Shown in pieces: positions 23,742-34,642 of a stretch of 64,000 nt of DNA (its first letter is position 1; every line of letters begins with the position of its first letter). The DNA comes from Bhargavaea massiliensis (GTDB taxonomy: Bacteria > Bacillota > Bacilli > Bacillales_A > Planococcaceae). A program made the position numbers and the translations under genes. The notes under the pieces were generated by a model that saw only the letters and a list, made by a program, of their open reading frames with translations, was not told the DNA's origin and did not search any database. The stretch is taken from the NCBI RefSeq assembly GCF_018390575.1, contig NZ_JAHBCJ010000007.1, forward strand, positions 162,799 through 226,798, given 5' to 3'.

Positions 23742-24965
23742 ATGAATTGGATTGAACGGCTGGAACCGCAATTCCGGGAAAAATGGACATTTGAAGAGGA
23801 GATGCCGATCCAGTCCAAGATGATTCCTGCGATGATCGACGGACGGGACATCGTGGCGAAATCGCCGACCGGATCGGGCAAGACGCTCGCCTATGTAATC
23901 CCGCTATTGACGCTCGCTGACGGAACGTCAAAGAAAACGGAAGCGCTTGTGATGGCGCCATCGCAGGAACTCTGCATGCAGATCGTCGAAGTATTCCGCG
24001 AGTGGACGGAAGGCACCGATGTCACGGTCACGCAGCTGATCGGCGGCGCGAACAAGCAGCGCCAGATCGAAAAGCTGAAAAAGAAGCCGACGATTGTCGT
24101 TGGAACGCCGGGGCGCGTCTGGGAACTCGCCAATGACCGGAAGCTGAAAATGCACGACATCCGCCACATCGTCCTGGATGAAGGTGACCAGCTTCTCGGG
24201 CGCGACCACCGGACCGATGTCAAGTCGCTGGTCGCAGCCGCGGCATCCGACTGCCAGGTCGCGGTCGTCTCGGCGACGATCACCGATGAGATCCGGCTTG
24301 TTGCAGAGCGTTTCATGGATGACCCGCTACAGCTGAGCGTGACTGCCGAAGAGCTTCCGAAAAAGGGGAAAATCACCCATTCCTATATCAAGGTCGACGA
24401 GCGCGATAAAACAGACCTGATCCGCAGGCTTTCCCATGTGGAAGGTTTGCGGGGACTGGCCTTCATCAATAACACGGACCAGCTCGTCATGAAAGAGTCG
24501 AAGCTGAAGTTCCAGGACGCGCCGGTTTCCGTCCTCCACTCCGGTATGAACAAGATGGAGCGGAAACAGGCGCTGGACGGATTCCGGGACGGCACAGTGC
24601 GCATCCTGATCGCGACCGATGTGGCTGCCCGCGGCCTCGATATTACAGGCCTCACGCATGTGATCCATGTCGATGTGCCCCGCACCGAGGAGCAGTACAC
24701 GCACCGTTCGGGCAGGACAGGCCGCGCAGGCGCCGACGGTGAAGTGCTGTCGTTTGTATCCTATCCGGACGAAAAGACATACCGGAAGCTGACCCGTGCA
24801 CTGCCCGGCAAACCGGTCCAGAAAGTCTGGCACAAGGGAGGCCTTATTGAAGGCTCATCCAAGACCGTGCAAGCTGCAGGTGCCGGAAAACCCGCGGGCA
24901 ATGCCGGGAAAGGCCAGCGCAGCGGACAGAGAAAGGAAGGGAACAAGGGCGGAAAACGGCGATGA
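23742..24965 (+). CDS. DEAD-box-type RNA helicase (YfmL/CshC-like)
   Basis: A 407-residue superfamily 2 helicase. The Q-motif region is EEMPIQSKMIPAMIDGRDIV; motif I SPTGSGKT; Ia ALVMAPSQELC; Ib VGTPGRVWEL; motif II VLDEGDQLL at residues 146-149; motif III VVSATIT; motif V IATDVAARGLDI; motif VI YTHRSGRTGRAG. Motif II reads DEGD instead of DEAD. The C-terminal tail (about 365-407) is basic and glycine/lysine-rich (GNAGKGQRSGQRKEGNKGGK), an RNA-binding extension. YfmL-type enzymes act in 50S ribosome assembly. Its stop overlaps the start of the SGNH hydrolase gene by four bases, so both are co-translated. Confidence 0.93.
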   Translation: MNWIERLEPQFREKWTFEEEMPIQSKMIPAMIDGRDIVAKSPTGSGKTLAYVIPLLTLADGTSKKTEALVMAPSQELCMQIVEVFREWTEGTDVTVTQLIGGANKQRQIEKLKKKPTIVVGTPGRVWELANDRKLKMHDIRHIVLDEGDQLLGRDHRTDVKSLVAAAASDCQVAVVSATITDEIRLVAERFMDDPLQLSVTAEELPKKGKITHSYIKVDERDKTDLIRRLSHVEGLRGLAFINNTDQLVMKESKLKFQDAPVSVLHSGMNKMERKQALDGFRDGTVRILIATDVAARGLDITGLTHVIHVDVPRTEEQYTHRSGRTGRAGADGEVLSFVSYPDEKTYRKLTRALPGKPVQKVWHKGGLIEGSSKTVQAAGAGKPAGNAGKGQRSGQRKEGNKGGKRR

Positions 24966-25879
24966 GGCGGCTGGTGCTCCTTGTCGGCACGCTGTTGTTG
25001 CTATTCCCGCAGCCAGGTCCCGCACAGGCAGCCGCTCCGGCATCTTATGTGGCACTCGGCGATTCGCTGGCTGCAGGGCAGACGCCGAACCGCGCGATTG
25101 ACCTCGGCTACGCGGACATGATTGCGATGAAGCTGCGGCAGCACATCGGACTCGCCTTTTATTCGAAGGACCTCAGCTATCCGGGATTCACGAGCGGCCA
25201 GGTGCTGGAGCGGATCCGGTCTGATGAAGCTCGGCCTGTTCTGGAAAGGGCCACACTGATCACCGTTTCCGCGGGCGCCAATGACTTGCTCAGCCTCGTG
25301 CGCCATGATCCCAGATCCGGCACGCTCGCCTATGACCGGATACCGGCAGATTATGCGCTGAACGGAGTAAGGAAGAATATGGCGGCCATCCTGGATGAGC
25401 TGGCGGAGCGGGCGCCAGGGGCGAAAGTATATATCATGGGCTATTATTTCCCGTACCCCCATGCACGTGACAAGATGAAGCCGGGCCTCCGCAAAGAATT
25501 GGGCAGGCTCAATGCCCTCTTGAAGCAGGAGACGGAAGCTGAGGGAGCTGTTTTCGTACCGGTTGAAGAGACATTTGCCGCTGAAGGCAGCCAGTTGCTT
25601 CCGAACCCGGCGGACGTCCATCCGTCACTGGAAGGGTACCGCCGGATGGCGAACGCCTTCTTTGAAAACTCTCCCTACCGGCTGTCCGTACAGCCATGGG
25701 AAGTGCCGCAGCCGAACCCGGTCTCGTTTGAGGAAATGAATCGCCGGATGAAGCAAGCGGACGGGCGCAGTGCCGATTCCGGCGATGCAACACCGTCCCG
25801 AATAGCACTCGATAAACACCTTCAGGACATCCATGCCATCTACTTTAACCCCTCCGATTTGCCGGAGGGGTTTTTATAA
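24962..25879 (+). CDS. Secreted SGNH/GDSL hydrolase
   Basis: A 305-residue protein with an N-terminal signal sequence (MRRLVLLVGTLLLLFPQPGP, then AQA^AAP). Block I is YVALGDSLAAGQTPN with the nucleophilic Ser; block III SAGANDLLSLV provides Gly/Asn; block V is PADVHPSLEGYRRMA with the Asp-x-x-His pair. It is an exported lipase or esterase-like enzyme similar to B. subtilis YpmR/TesA-type proteins. The ATG overlaps the helicase stop. Oddly, the last ten codons before the stop are formed by the terminator hairpin itself, so the natural C terminus may have shifted. Confidence 0.92.
   Translation: MRRLVLLVGTLLLLFPQPGPAQAAAPASYVALGDSLAAGQTPNRAIDLGYADMIAMKLRQHIGLAFYSKDLSYPGFTSGQVLERIRSDEARPVLERATLITVSAGANDLLSLVRHDPRSGTLAYDRIPADYALNGVRKNMAAILDELAERAPGAKVYIMGYYFPYPHARDKMKPGLRKELGRLNALLKQETEAEGAVFVPVEETFAAEGSQLLPNPADVHPSLEGYRRMANAFFENSPYRLSVQPWEVPQPNPVSFEEMNRRMKQADGRSADSGDATPSRIALDKHLQDIHAIYFNPSDLPEGFL
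25847..25875 (+). terminator. Intrinsic terminator lying inside the 3' end of the coding region
   Basis: AACCCCTCCG-ATTTGC-CGGAGGGGTTTTT, a perfect stem with T-tract. The stop codon of the SGNH hydrolase is at 25877-25879, so the terminator is translated. Confidence 0.9.
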
Positions 25880-25977
25880 GGTGTGAAACGAAGCCTTGCG
25901 AACTGGGGTGTTGCCATACTCTTGTGAGACACTGCTATACTCGAGAAAAACGTAGGCCGTTCCAGCCCCATACACAC

Positions 25978-26005
25978 AAAACCCCCGCCGATTCCGGCGG
26001 GGGGT
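25978..26005 (-). terminator. Terminator of the thiamine transporter gene
   Basis: On the minus strand ACCCCCCGCCG-GAAT-CGGCGGGGGTTTTG; it lies about 55 bases past the ThiT stop. Confidence 0.9.
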
Positions 26006-26060
26006 GGGTCTGTCCATCTGAATTCCGGTTTATTCCAGATGGCAGGCGGGCAGACTGGAC

Positions 26061-26624
26061 TTATCGCTTGAGGAGCCGCGGCGCGGTGCCGAACAGGAGG
26101 GCGCAGGCGGCGGCTGTCAGGATGATGGACGGGATCATGTAGCCGGCGTTGTAGACGATTGAATACCACCAGACATTGTCGCCCGCATCAAGCGCCGCGG
26201 CACCGAAGAATACGACGCCCGACAACACATGCATGATGTAGCGAAGCAGGCCGCCGATGACTGTGCCGATCACGATGCCGGTCACCATCCGGCCCTTTTC
26301 GCCGGAGTCGGCACCGCGCAGCACCATCGGCCGCAGGAAAGCGGCAGCGCCGATCACGACAAATGCCGCGATGTAATCCAGGAAGCCTTGCACCGGGTGG
26401 ATGATGTAGGCGCCGGCAAATGTCTGGAGAATGCCGAGGACCAGGCCGGTGAGCAGGCCGCCCCCGAGCCCCCAGCGAAAGGCCATCAGGACGATCGGCA
26501 CCATTGTGAGGCTGATAGAGCCGCCTTGAAACCAGAGTTTGATGGAAATCTGATCAAGTACGAAGCCGATTGCGGAAAAGATCGCGACCTCGATCAGCAA
26601 TTGAAGACGTTTATTGCGTTGCAT
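26061..26624 (-). CDS. thiT: Energy-coupled thiamine transporter ThiT (ECF S component)
   Basis: ATG at 26624 follows GGGGGAGAATCTTCCG, giving 187 residues with six hydrophobic segments. It has the ThiT pattern: an N-terminal IEVAIFSAIGFVLDQISIKL, then GGSISLTMVPIVLMAFRWG, and VWWYSIVYNAGYMIPSIIL near the end, where Trp/Tyr/Asn contact thiamine in LlThiT. It is the substrate-binding S component that docks on the shared EcfA/A'/T module, encoded elsewhere. A TPP riboswitch and a terminator hairpin lie directly upstream, confirming thiamine control. Confidence 0.96.
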   Translation of the reverse strand: MQRNKRLQLLIEVAIFSAIGFVLDQISIKLWFQGGSISLTMVPIVLMAFRWGLGGGLLTGLVLGILQTFAGAYIIHPVQGFLDYIAAFVVIGAAAFLRPMVLRGADSGEKGRMVTGIVIGTVIGGLLRYIMHVLSGVVFFGAAALDAGDNVWWYSIVYNAGYMIPSIILTAAACALLFGTAPRLLKR

Positions 26625-26674
26625 CGGAAGATTCTCCCCCATTTTTATAATGTCGCAGAAGGGGATGGCCAATG

Positions 26675-26706
26675 GAAAAGGCGTCCGGGACAGAACCGGA
26701 CGCCTT
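26675..26706 (-). terminator. Terminator/expression-platform hairpin of the TPP riboswitch
   Basis: On the minus strand AAGGCGTCCGG-TTCTGTC-CCGGACGCCTTTT, between the riboswitch aptamer and the ThiT start. Confidence 0.85.
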
Positions 26707-26727
26707 CGGGCATCGTTTTCCATCCAC

Positions 26728-26816
26728 ATCCCTGCGCAAGCATGACCTTACAGGTTCAAAGGGTCTGGGCGCCGGCCGCCCACTCTCAGCCGCATCCGCG
26801 GCTCCCCTCGTGGTTC
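26728..26816 (-). promoter_or_regulatory. TPP riboswitch (THI element)
   Basis: On the minus strand the conserved blocks appear in order: AGGGGAGCC, then GGCTGAGAG, then ACCCTTTGAACCTG, then a TAAGGTCATGCTTGCGCAGGGA-like end. These bind thiamine pyrophosphate. The terminator that follows indicates transcriptional attenuation of thiT when TPP is plentiful. Confidence 0.97.
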
Positions 26817-26839
26817 AACTATTCAGTATGGACCCTTCA

Positions 26840-26868
26840 AGTGTAGACTACCCGCCCGCTGTTTTCAA
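26840..26868 (-). promoter_or_regulatory. Promoter of the TPP riboswitch-thiT unit
   Basis: On the minus strand TTGAAA (26863-26868), a 17-base spacer and TACACT (26840-26845), just upstream of the riboswitch. Confidence 0.7.
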
Positions 26869-26925
26869 GCCGCCCCGGCATAGGATGGAGACAGCTGTGC
26901 CACGTTTCTGAAGGAGGGCATCACC

Positions 26926-27267
26926 ATGGACAATCCGCGCCTGATCGCCTCATTCAACTACTTCAGCATCCTTTTCGCTCCCGTCCTGTTCCCGCTTATC
27001 CTCCTTTTCGCTTCGGGAGACGGGCTTGTCCGGCGCCACGCAAAGCGGGCGCTAGCCATCCAGCTTCTTCCTGCCGTACCGCTCGCAGCGCTTCTTATGA
27101 CAACTTTCATCGCGGCCAACGAAGTGAGGGAAGCGGCGTTCACCGGTATGGCGCCGACACTCGGCCATGCAGGGACGGCGGCCGTGCTGTCCTTGCTGTA
27201 TGCCGTTTTTCAGGGAGCTGCGTTTGTCTGGTGTGCCGCGGCGGGGATCCGCGCGCTGAAAACGTGA
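26926..27267 (+). CDS. DUF4870-like small membrane protein
   Basis: A 113-residue protein with three to four hydrophobic segments (about 10-28, 45-64, 77-95 and 92-108). The beginning, IASFNYFSILFAPVLFPLIL then VRRHAKRALAIQLLP, matches the pattern of DUF4870 proteins (a hydrophobic helix, then H-A-K/R-R-A). Function unknown. A GGAGGGCATCACC site precedes the ATG. The next gene (methionine aminopeptidase) starts 67 bases on and may share its transcript. Confidence 0.65.
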   Translation: MDNPRLIASFNYFSILFAPVLFPLILLFASGDGLVRRHAKRALAIQLLPAVPLAALLMTTFIAANEVREAAFTGMAPTLGHAGTAAVLSLLYAVFQGAAFVWCAAAGIRALKT

Positions 27268-27298
27268 CTGTTTGGCGGCGGTCCGGTCTGTGGTATAG

Positions 27299-28089
<791 letters not shown>

Positions 28090-28090
<1 letters not shown>

Positions 28091-28124
28091 AAACGGTCCC
28101 GGGGAAAAATCCCGGGACCGTTTT
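28090..28124. terminator. Bidirectional intrinsic terminator
   Basis: AAAACGGTCCCGGG-GAAAAAT-CCCGGGACCGTTTT, a perfect stem with A/T tracts, between convergent genes. Confidence 0.95.
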
Positions 28125-28139
28125 GCATATGTTGAATCA

Positions 28140-28883
28140 TTAATCTTCCGCCGTTCGCGGCACATTTCTGCTTTGTCTTTTGCTGATGATCATCCAGGCA
28201 ATCACAGCACCCGCAAGGAATAGGGAAGCTGCGGATACAAGTGGCTCGTCCAGCCCGTTCCTCAATGCGACCATGAGAGACATCCACGCAAAGACCCCTG
28301 CAAACACATCGTCCTTATGATGGTAAAGGAAATGAAGCGCGACTGCAGCTGCAAAGGTGAGCGTAATGATTGCCCATAGTGCATCACTCAGGCCAAGACC
28401 GCCCCAGTCATTCTCCTCAAGCGTATAATGAATTCCTACCAGGAGGCTGAAGAAGAAATAGGAGAAGATCCCCGATATGGGAACCCGTCCGGAAAGGCGA
28501 TTCTCCGTTTTGGGATAAGTAAAGTAGAGAGCGGCCAGTACCGCCAGCATGGCAACATCAGATACGAGGAACAGGAGAAAGCGTTCTTCCTGCCAAGCGA
28601 TGAGTTCGATCATATGGAACATGGAGGCGGCGATGAAAAGAGCAGTTCGCAGATTGGCGGTTGCCGGGCGCTCCGCCGGCCCGCCGCCGCGTATGACATA
28701 CAATCCCAGAAGCGGGACAAGGATCAGCAAAATCAGCGATGCGTATATTGACGGCATGAAGACGACCGGAAGCCGCGCAGCAATCTCCCCGACGGGCCGC
28801 CCGAATGCCGGCATGAACATCGCCGATGCATGAAAGCCGACCGCCGCCAGCAGGGCGATCCCCATCAACAGTTTTCGGATCAA
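28140..28883 (-). CDS. Polytopic membrane protein, possibly tryptophan-rich-sensory-like
   Basis: TTG at 28883 follows AGGAGGTGAAGAAGA, giving 247 residues with seven to eight hydrophobic segments spread over the whole length. No catalytic motif is visible. The overall size and the WGGLGLSDALWAIITLTFAA, HHKDDVFAGVFAWMSLMVAL run recall the larger seven-helix TspO-related proteins of Bacillales, but the match is weak and the protein is better treated as unknown. It converges on the methionine aminopeptidase gene and is monocistronic. Confidence 0.6.
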   Translation of the reverse strand: MIRKLLMGIALLAAVGFHASAMFMPAFGRPVGEIAARLPVVFMPSIYASLILLILVPLLGLYVIRGGGPAERPATANLRTALFIAASMFHMIELIAWQEERFLLFLVSDVAMLAVLAALYFTYPKTENRLSGRVPISGIFSYFFFSLLVGIHYTLEENDWGGLGLSDALWAIITLTFAAAVALHFLYHHKDDVFAGVFAWMSLMVALRNGLDEPLVSAASLFLAGAVIAWMIISKRQSRNVPRTAED

Positions 28884-29050
28884 TCTTCTTCACCTCCTAC
28901 CCGTATTAGTATACATGGGATTTTCGGTGTTAACGGCGGAAAGTGTGACGCTTTTTTGCCAGATGGCAAGTTTCGCCTTCCGAACAACCGTGTTATAATT
29001 GTAAAGGAAATTGTTGTTAGAAAATTGGCAAACAGTCAGGGGGAATTGGG

Positions 29051-30853
<1,803 letters not shown>

Positions 30854-30859
30854 TCCGCC

Positions 30860-31405
30860 TTGATTACGCTGAAAGGCGAGAAGATCATTTTGCGCGTCCT
30901 GACCGACGATGACGCACTTGCCATGACAAACCTCGTATCCAGGAACAAGCACTACTGGTCGGTGTATGAGCCGCGGCACGACAGTTCGTATTACACAGTC
31001 GGCGTCCAGCGGGAAAAAATCCGCGAATCGCTCCAGCAGCTCAGGGAAAAGCGGGAGTACAGCTTCGGCATTTTCCGGGCGGAAGACGGCCGGCTGATCG
31101 GCCATATTTCCCTGTACGGGCTGAAACGCCTGCCTTTCCTGAGCGCTTTTGTCGGTTACTCGGTCGATCAGGGGGAGGCAGGACGCGGCATCGCAACCGA
31201 AGCACTGAAACTCGTGCTGAAGTTCGGCTTCGAACGCGCCGGGCTCCACCGGATCGAGGCCTATGTATCACCGAGAAATCAGGGGTCGGTCCGTGTGCTT
31301 GAAAAAGCCGGCATGCAGCGGGAAGGCCTCCTGCGCCAGCTGCTTTTTATTAACGGTGTATGGGAGGATCACTACCTCTACGCCATTCTTGAGGACAGCC
31401 ATTGA
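30860..31405 (+). CDS. GNAT family N-acetyltransferase (RimJ/RimL-like)
   Basis: The TTG start follows GAAGGGTGATCCGCC, giving 181 residues. The RimJ/RimL-type acetyltransferase fold shows in EKIILRVLTDDDALAMTNLV at the start, IGHISLYGLKRLPFLSAFVG, then VDQGEAGRGIATEALKLVLK (acetyl-CoA pyrophosphate loop Q/R-x-x-G-x-G/A) and IEAYVSPRNQGSVRVLEKAG. It transfers acetyl groups to an N-terminal or small-molecule amine; the substrate is unknown. It is coupled to the pepF gene and followed by a strong terminator and a tandem repeat block. Confidence 0.93.
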   Translation: MITLKGEKIILRVLTDDDALAMTNLVSRNKHYWSVYEPRHDSSYYTVGVQREKIRESLQQLREKREYSFGIFRAEDGRLIGHISLYGLKRLPFLSAFVGYSVDQGEAGRGIATEALKLVLKFGFERAGLHRIEAYVSPRNQGSVRVLEKAGMQREGLLRQLLFINGVWEDHYLYAILEDSH

Positions 31406-31443
31406 AAGGGTAAGGCCGCTCTGCGGAAACCCATTGCAAAACT

Positions 31444-31485
31444 AAGGACCCTGTTCCGGCCATAAGCCGGGACAGGGTCCTTGTT
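31444..31485 (+). terminator. Intrinsic terminator
   Basis: AAGGACCCTGTTCCGGC-CATAA-GCCGGGACAGGGTCCTTGTT; it ends the pepF operon and merges with the first unit of the downstream tandem repeat. Confidence 0.9.
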
Positions 31486-31597
31486 GCGACCAAAAGCAAA
31501 GCGTTGGTAAGCAGGGTCCTTGTTGCGACCAAAAGCGGAGCGTTGGTAAGCAGAGCTCTTTTTGCGACCAAAAGCAAAGCGTTGGTAGGCAGGGTTT
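31476..31597. repeat. 39-bp tandem repeat, three units
   Basis: Three 39-base units at 31476-31514, 31515-31553 and 31554-31592, with a few bases of a fourth. Each holds TTGCGACCAAAAGC and AGCGTTGGTA; units differ at a few positions (GCAAAGC or GCGGAGC; GGTCC or AGCTC). The length is divisible by three, so reading either strand gives short repeated peptides such as FAFGRNKDPAYQR, but no start with a ribosome site supports translation. No gene is seen in 31598-31734. Confidence 0.85.
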
Positions 31598-31734
31598 ATT
31601 TGTGTCCGGTAGAAGGTGTGCGGGGTAACCACTCAGGTGTCCCGGGTAACCACTCGCGCTGGTAAAGATCCGTTGGACGGAATCCGTACTTAGCACCTCT
31701 CAATACAGCTCTTCACTCCTGGAGGATCACCAGT

Positions 31735-32739
31735 TCAGTTAGCCACTTTACGCATCGTTTTGATTGTTCCCAGTGCTTTCCCAGTGCCGAACACGACTGC
31801 CTTCATCGGATCAGGGGAGGTGTGGACCGGGACAGAGATCACTTGTGACAGCCAGTCCTGCATGCCGTTCATAAGGGCGCCGCCCCCGGTGAGGACGATC
31901 CCCTGGTCGACGATGTCGCCGGAGAGTTCCGCCGGGCATTGCTCAAGCGTTGTGCGGATGGCTTCAAGGATCGTTCCCATGCCTTCTTTCAGGCATTGCT
32001 GGATATCGCGGGAGTGGAGTGTGATCGTCTTCGGCAGGCCGGTGACGACGTCGCGGCCACGGATGTCCATCGTTTTCGCTTCGTGGGCGATTGGCGCAAA
32101 CCCGATTTCTTTTTTGATGGCTTCCGCTGTCTGCTCGCCGATGATGAGGTTGTGGCGTTTCCGGATGTGATGGATAATTTCCTCGTCCATCTTATCGCCG
32201 GCGAATTTTACGGAGTTGGAAGAGACGACTCCTCCGAATGAGATGATGGCCACTTCGGTTGTGCCGCCGCCGATGTCGACGATGACGTTCGCAATCGGTT
32301 CGCTCACCGGAAGCTCCGCTCCGATAGCCGCAGCGACCGGTTCTTCGATCAGGTGAACTTCTTTTGCGCCGCCGGATTTTACGGCGTCCACGATCGCGCG
32401 CTGTTCGACGGAAGTTGCGCCGCATGGGATTGAAACGACCACTCGGGGCTTCCGGAGGGTTTGTCCGAGTTTCTTGGATGCCTTGGCCATTGCGGATTTA
32501 AGCAGTTCGGCAGTCATGTCATAGTCCGCGATGACGCCATCACGAAGCGGACGGATGGCGGTGATCTGCTCGGGTGTTTTTCCTAGCATCACTTTTGCCT
32601 CGTTGCCGATGGCAATCAGCCGTCCGGCCTTGTCAATGGCGACGACAGACGGTTCGTCAAAAACGATTTCTTTGGAGTTTGTATAGATGAGTAAATTGGC
32701 TGTGCCAAGATCGATGCCGATATCAGTAGAATTCCACAT
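31735..32739 (-). CDS. mreBH: MreB-family actin homologue, MreBH type
   Basis: A 334-residue bacterial actin. Phosphate 1 is [14 protein letters not shown]; the connect 1 and phosphate 2 regions are [17 protein letters not shown] and [20 protein letters not shown]; adenosine is [18 protein letters not shown]. The phosphate 2 stretch and GADLPV-type loop match MreB/MreBH rather than Mbl. It forms membrane-bound filaments that guide lateral wall synthesis. It is monocistronic with GGGAGGCAATTTAA before the ATG, away from the mreBCD locus, as MreBH is in B. subtilis. Mbl is the alternative naming. Confidence 0.95.
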   Translation of the reverse strand: MWNSTDIGIDLGTANLLIYTNSKEIVFDEPSVVAIDKAGRLIAIGNEAKVMLGKTPEQITAIRPLRDGVIADYDMTAELLKSAMAKASKKLGQTLRKPRVVVSIPCGATSVEQRAIVDAVKSGGAKEVHLIEEPVAAAIGAELPVSEPIANVIVDIGGGTTEVAIISFGGVVSSNSVKFAGDKMDEEIIHHIRKRHNLIIGEQTAEAIKKEIGFAPIAHEAKTMDIRGRDVVTGLPKTITLHSRDIQQCLKEGMGTILEAIRTTLEQCPAELSGDIVDQGIVLTGGGALMNGMQDWLSQVISVPVHTSPDPMKAVVFGTGKALGTIKTMRKVAN

Positions 32740-32959
32740 TTAAATTGCCTCCCGGTGACGGTACTTTCTGCTGATGATAAGTATAGTGGAAAATAGATTG
32801 TCCGCAAATTAGTAGTTATTGGATTATGACGACAGGTTTTGGGTCTTTAGTTTCACCATCATCCTTAAAGTGGAACTTTATTAAAGCGATAAGAGCAAAA
32901 TATTACAGAAACAGTCACCTTTTGAAATCAGATTGTAAGAGAAATTTCATCTGAAATAA

Positions 32960-32992
32960 AAAAGAACTGCCGGAAAAACCGGCAATTCTTTT
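32960..32992 (-). terminator. Terminator of the small membrane protein gene
   Basis: On the minus strand AAAAGAATTGCCGG-TTTTT-CCGGCAGTTCTTTTTT; it abuts the stop codon of the small gene. Confidence 0.9.
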
Positions 32993-33143
32993 AGGAATCG
33001 AAGTTGTAATTTGTTTCAGGTCTTTCGTCGATAGTCGTCGAGTCTTCCGCGATCATGCTCCTCTTAAGGAAGTGCATCATGATCATCATACCGAAGATCA
33101 TTAGCACCATAAAACCGAAAACGGTTGTATACAACAGCCACAT
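32991..33143 (-). CDS. Small single-pass membrane protein (50 residues), unknown
   Basis: A short gene with ATG after GAGGAG at nine bases. The peptide is MWLLYTTVFGFMVLMIFGMM then IMMHFLKRSM and a polar, acidic tail (AEDSTTIDERPETNYNFDS). One hydrophobic, methionine-rich helix (about 2-25) anchors it; KKR-type positive residues after the helix suggest the tail lies inside. A clear ribosome site, proper stop and a perfect terminator directly behind it support a real gene. It is not assigned to a family with confidence. Confidence 0.75.
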   Translation of the reverse strand: MWLLYTTVFGFMVLMIFGMMIMMHFLKRSMIAEDSTTIDERPETNYNFDS

Positions 33144-33304
33144 AGCAGAATGCTCCTCTCTAAAGCGTAGTCCTATCTATATCTATAGCTCATTATACTA
33201 CAGAATACGCCTGTTTTTAATAGGACATTGCTGGAATCCGGCTGAAATGTGACAAATGTGAACCGGCCGCATCCATCGTGGATGATTCTGCCGGGGAACA
33301 GGAA

Positions 33305-34537
33305 TCAGAATGCCCACTCGCCGCCGCGGAGAATCGGTTCAGCAGTCCCGTCTTCAAGGATGCCGTCGATGTCCATTTTGTCGGAGCCGATCATGAAATC
33401 GACATGGGTGATGCTTTGGTTCAGCCCGTGCTTCTGTAGTTCCCCGCTGTCCATTTCCTTGCCGCCTTCGATGCAGAATGCATATGCGCTTCCGATAGCA
33501 AGGTGGTTTGAGGCGTTTTCATCAAACAGCGTATTGTAGAAGAGCAGTCCGGACGTCGAGATCGGGGAAGAGTGGGGGACCAGCGCTACTTCACCCAGGG
33601 ATTTGGCCCCTTCATCCGCTTCAATGAGATGTTTCAGGACATCTTCGCCCTGTTCGGCTTCAACTTCTGTGATTCGTCCGTCTTTGAACGTGATCTTGAA
33701 ATTATCGATGATATTGCCGCCATAGCTGAGCGGCTTTGTGCTTGAGACATAGCCGTCAACGCGTTCCTTGTGAGGAACAGTGAACACTTCCTCCGTCGGC
33801 ATGTTGGCCATGAACGTAGCACCCTGTGCATTGATGCTGCCGGCACCGGCCCAGATATGGCCTTCCGGCAGGCCGATGGTCAGGTCGGTTCCCGGAGCTG
33901 TATAATGAAGCTTCGCATATTTTTTCTTGTTCAGGTGGTCTGCTTTTTCGTGAAGCGTTTCATCATGCATTTTCCAAGCCGCGACCGGATCTTCAACGTC
34001 GGCACGTACAGCCTTGAAGATGGCATCCCAAAGGGCAGGGATCTGGTCCTGTTCAGGAAGGTCGGCAAACACCTTTGCGGCCCATGCCTTTGACGGGGCC
34101 GCGATGACCGTCCAGCTCACCTTGTCGGACTGGATGGCCTGGCGGTATGACTCCAGAGCCTGGCCTGCAGCCTTCTGGAAGTTGGCAATCCGCTTCGGGT
34201 CGATCCCTTTCAGGAGATCGGGGCTTTGCGAAACTATATTCATGAACGCAGCATTCATCCCGACCAGTTCTTCGCGCATTTTAGGAATCCAGGATGGGAA
34301 GTCACTGAAAGAATCTTCCGGTGCCATCTCATATCGGAGGCGCGAAATTTCATCATCCTGCCAGTCGACAAAGACATGCCGGGCACCGGCCTCATACGCC
34401 TTTTTCGTAACAAGCCGTACGAATTCCGCTGACTCAGTCGAGGCGCCGATATAGAGAGGCTGCCCTGGCTGGATATTGACACCGACTTTAACTGCCAACT
34501 CTGCGTACTTCTCAAGATTCTCTTCGAAATTCCCCAT
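33305..34537 (-). CDS. ampS: M29 family aminopeptidase (AmpS/PepS)
   Basis: A 410-residue thermophilic-type (M29) metallopeptidase. The N terminus EENLEKYAELAVKVGVNIQP is typical. Metal ligands are expected in the C-terminal half: GRITEVEAEQGEDVL (two Glu), LGEVALVPHSSPIS (Glu, His), FDENASNHLAIGSAYAF (His), and QSITHVDFMIGSDKMDIDG (His, Asp). It forms a dimer and releases N-terminal residues from peptides using two divalent cations. It is monocistronic; an AAGGGGATTTGGACA site precedes the ATG. Confidence 0.96.
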   Translation of the reverse strand: MGNFEENLEKYAELAVKVGVNIQPGQPLYIGASTESAEFVRLVTKKAYEAGARHVFVDWQDDEISRLRYEMAPEDSFSDFPSWIPKMREELVGMNAAFMNIVSQSPDLLKGIDPKRIANFQKAAGQALESYRQAIQSDKVSWTVIAAPSKAWAAKVFADLPEQDQIPALWDAIFKAVRADVEDPVAAWKMHDETLHEKADHLNKKKYAKLHYTAPGTDLTIGLPEGHIWAGAGSINAQGATFMANMPTEEVFTVPHKERVDGYVSSTKPLSYGGNIIDNFKITFKDGRITEVEAEQGEDVLKHLIEADEGAKSLGEVALVPHSSPISTSGLLFYNTLFDENASNHLAIGSAYAFCIEGGKEMDSGELQKHGLNQSITHVDFMIGSDKMDIDGILEDGTAEPILRGGEWAF

Positions 34538-34602
34538 TGTCCAAATCCCCTTTCTGTTCTAACAATAGTTTACCAATAGCCGGCTATGGCAGGCAACGGA
34601 AA

Positions 34603-34633
34603 ATCCCCCGGCTGCCGAAGCAGTGCGGGGGAT
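34603..34633 (-). terminator. Terminator of the UPF0435 gene
   Basis: ATCCCCCG and CGGGGGAT, with TGC/GCA nested around a CGAA loop; on the minus strand followed by TTTTCC. Confidence 0.8.
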
Positions 34634-34642
34634 CAGAATAGC

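Noticed and set aside
31378..31696. Minus-strand frames with repeated FAFGRNKDPAYQR and similar peptides
   Set aside because: They arise from the 39-bp DNA repeat, which has a length divisible by three, so all frames look repetitive; there is no ribosome site.
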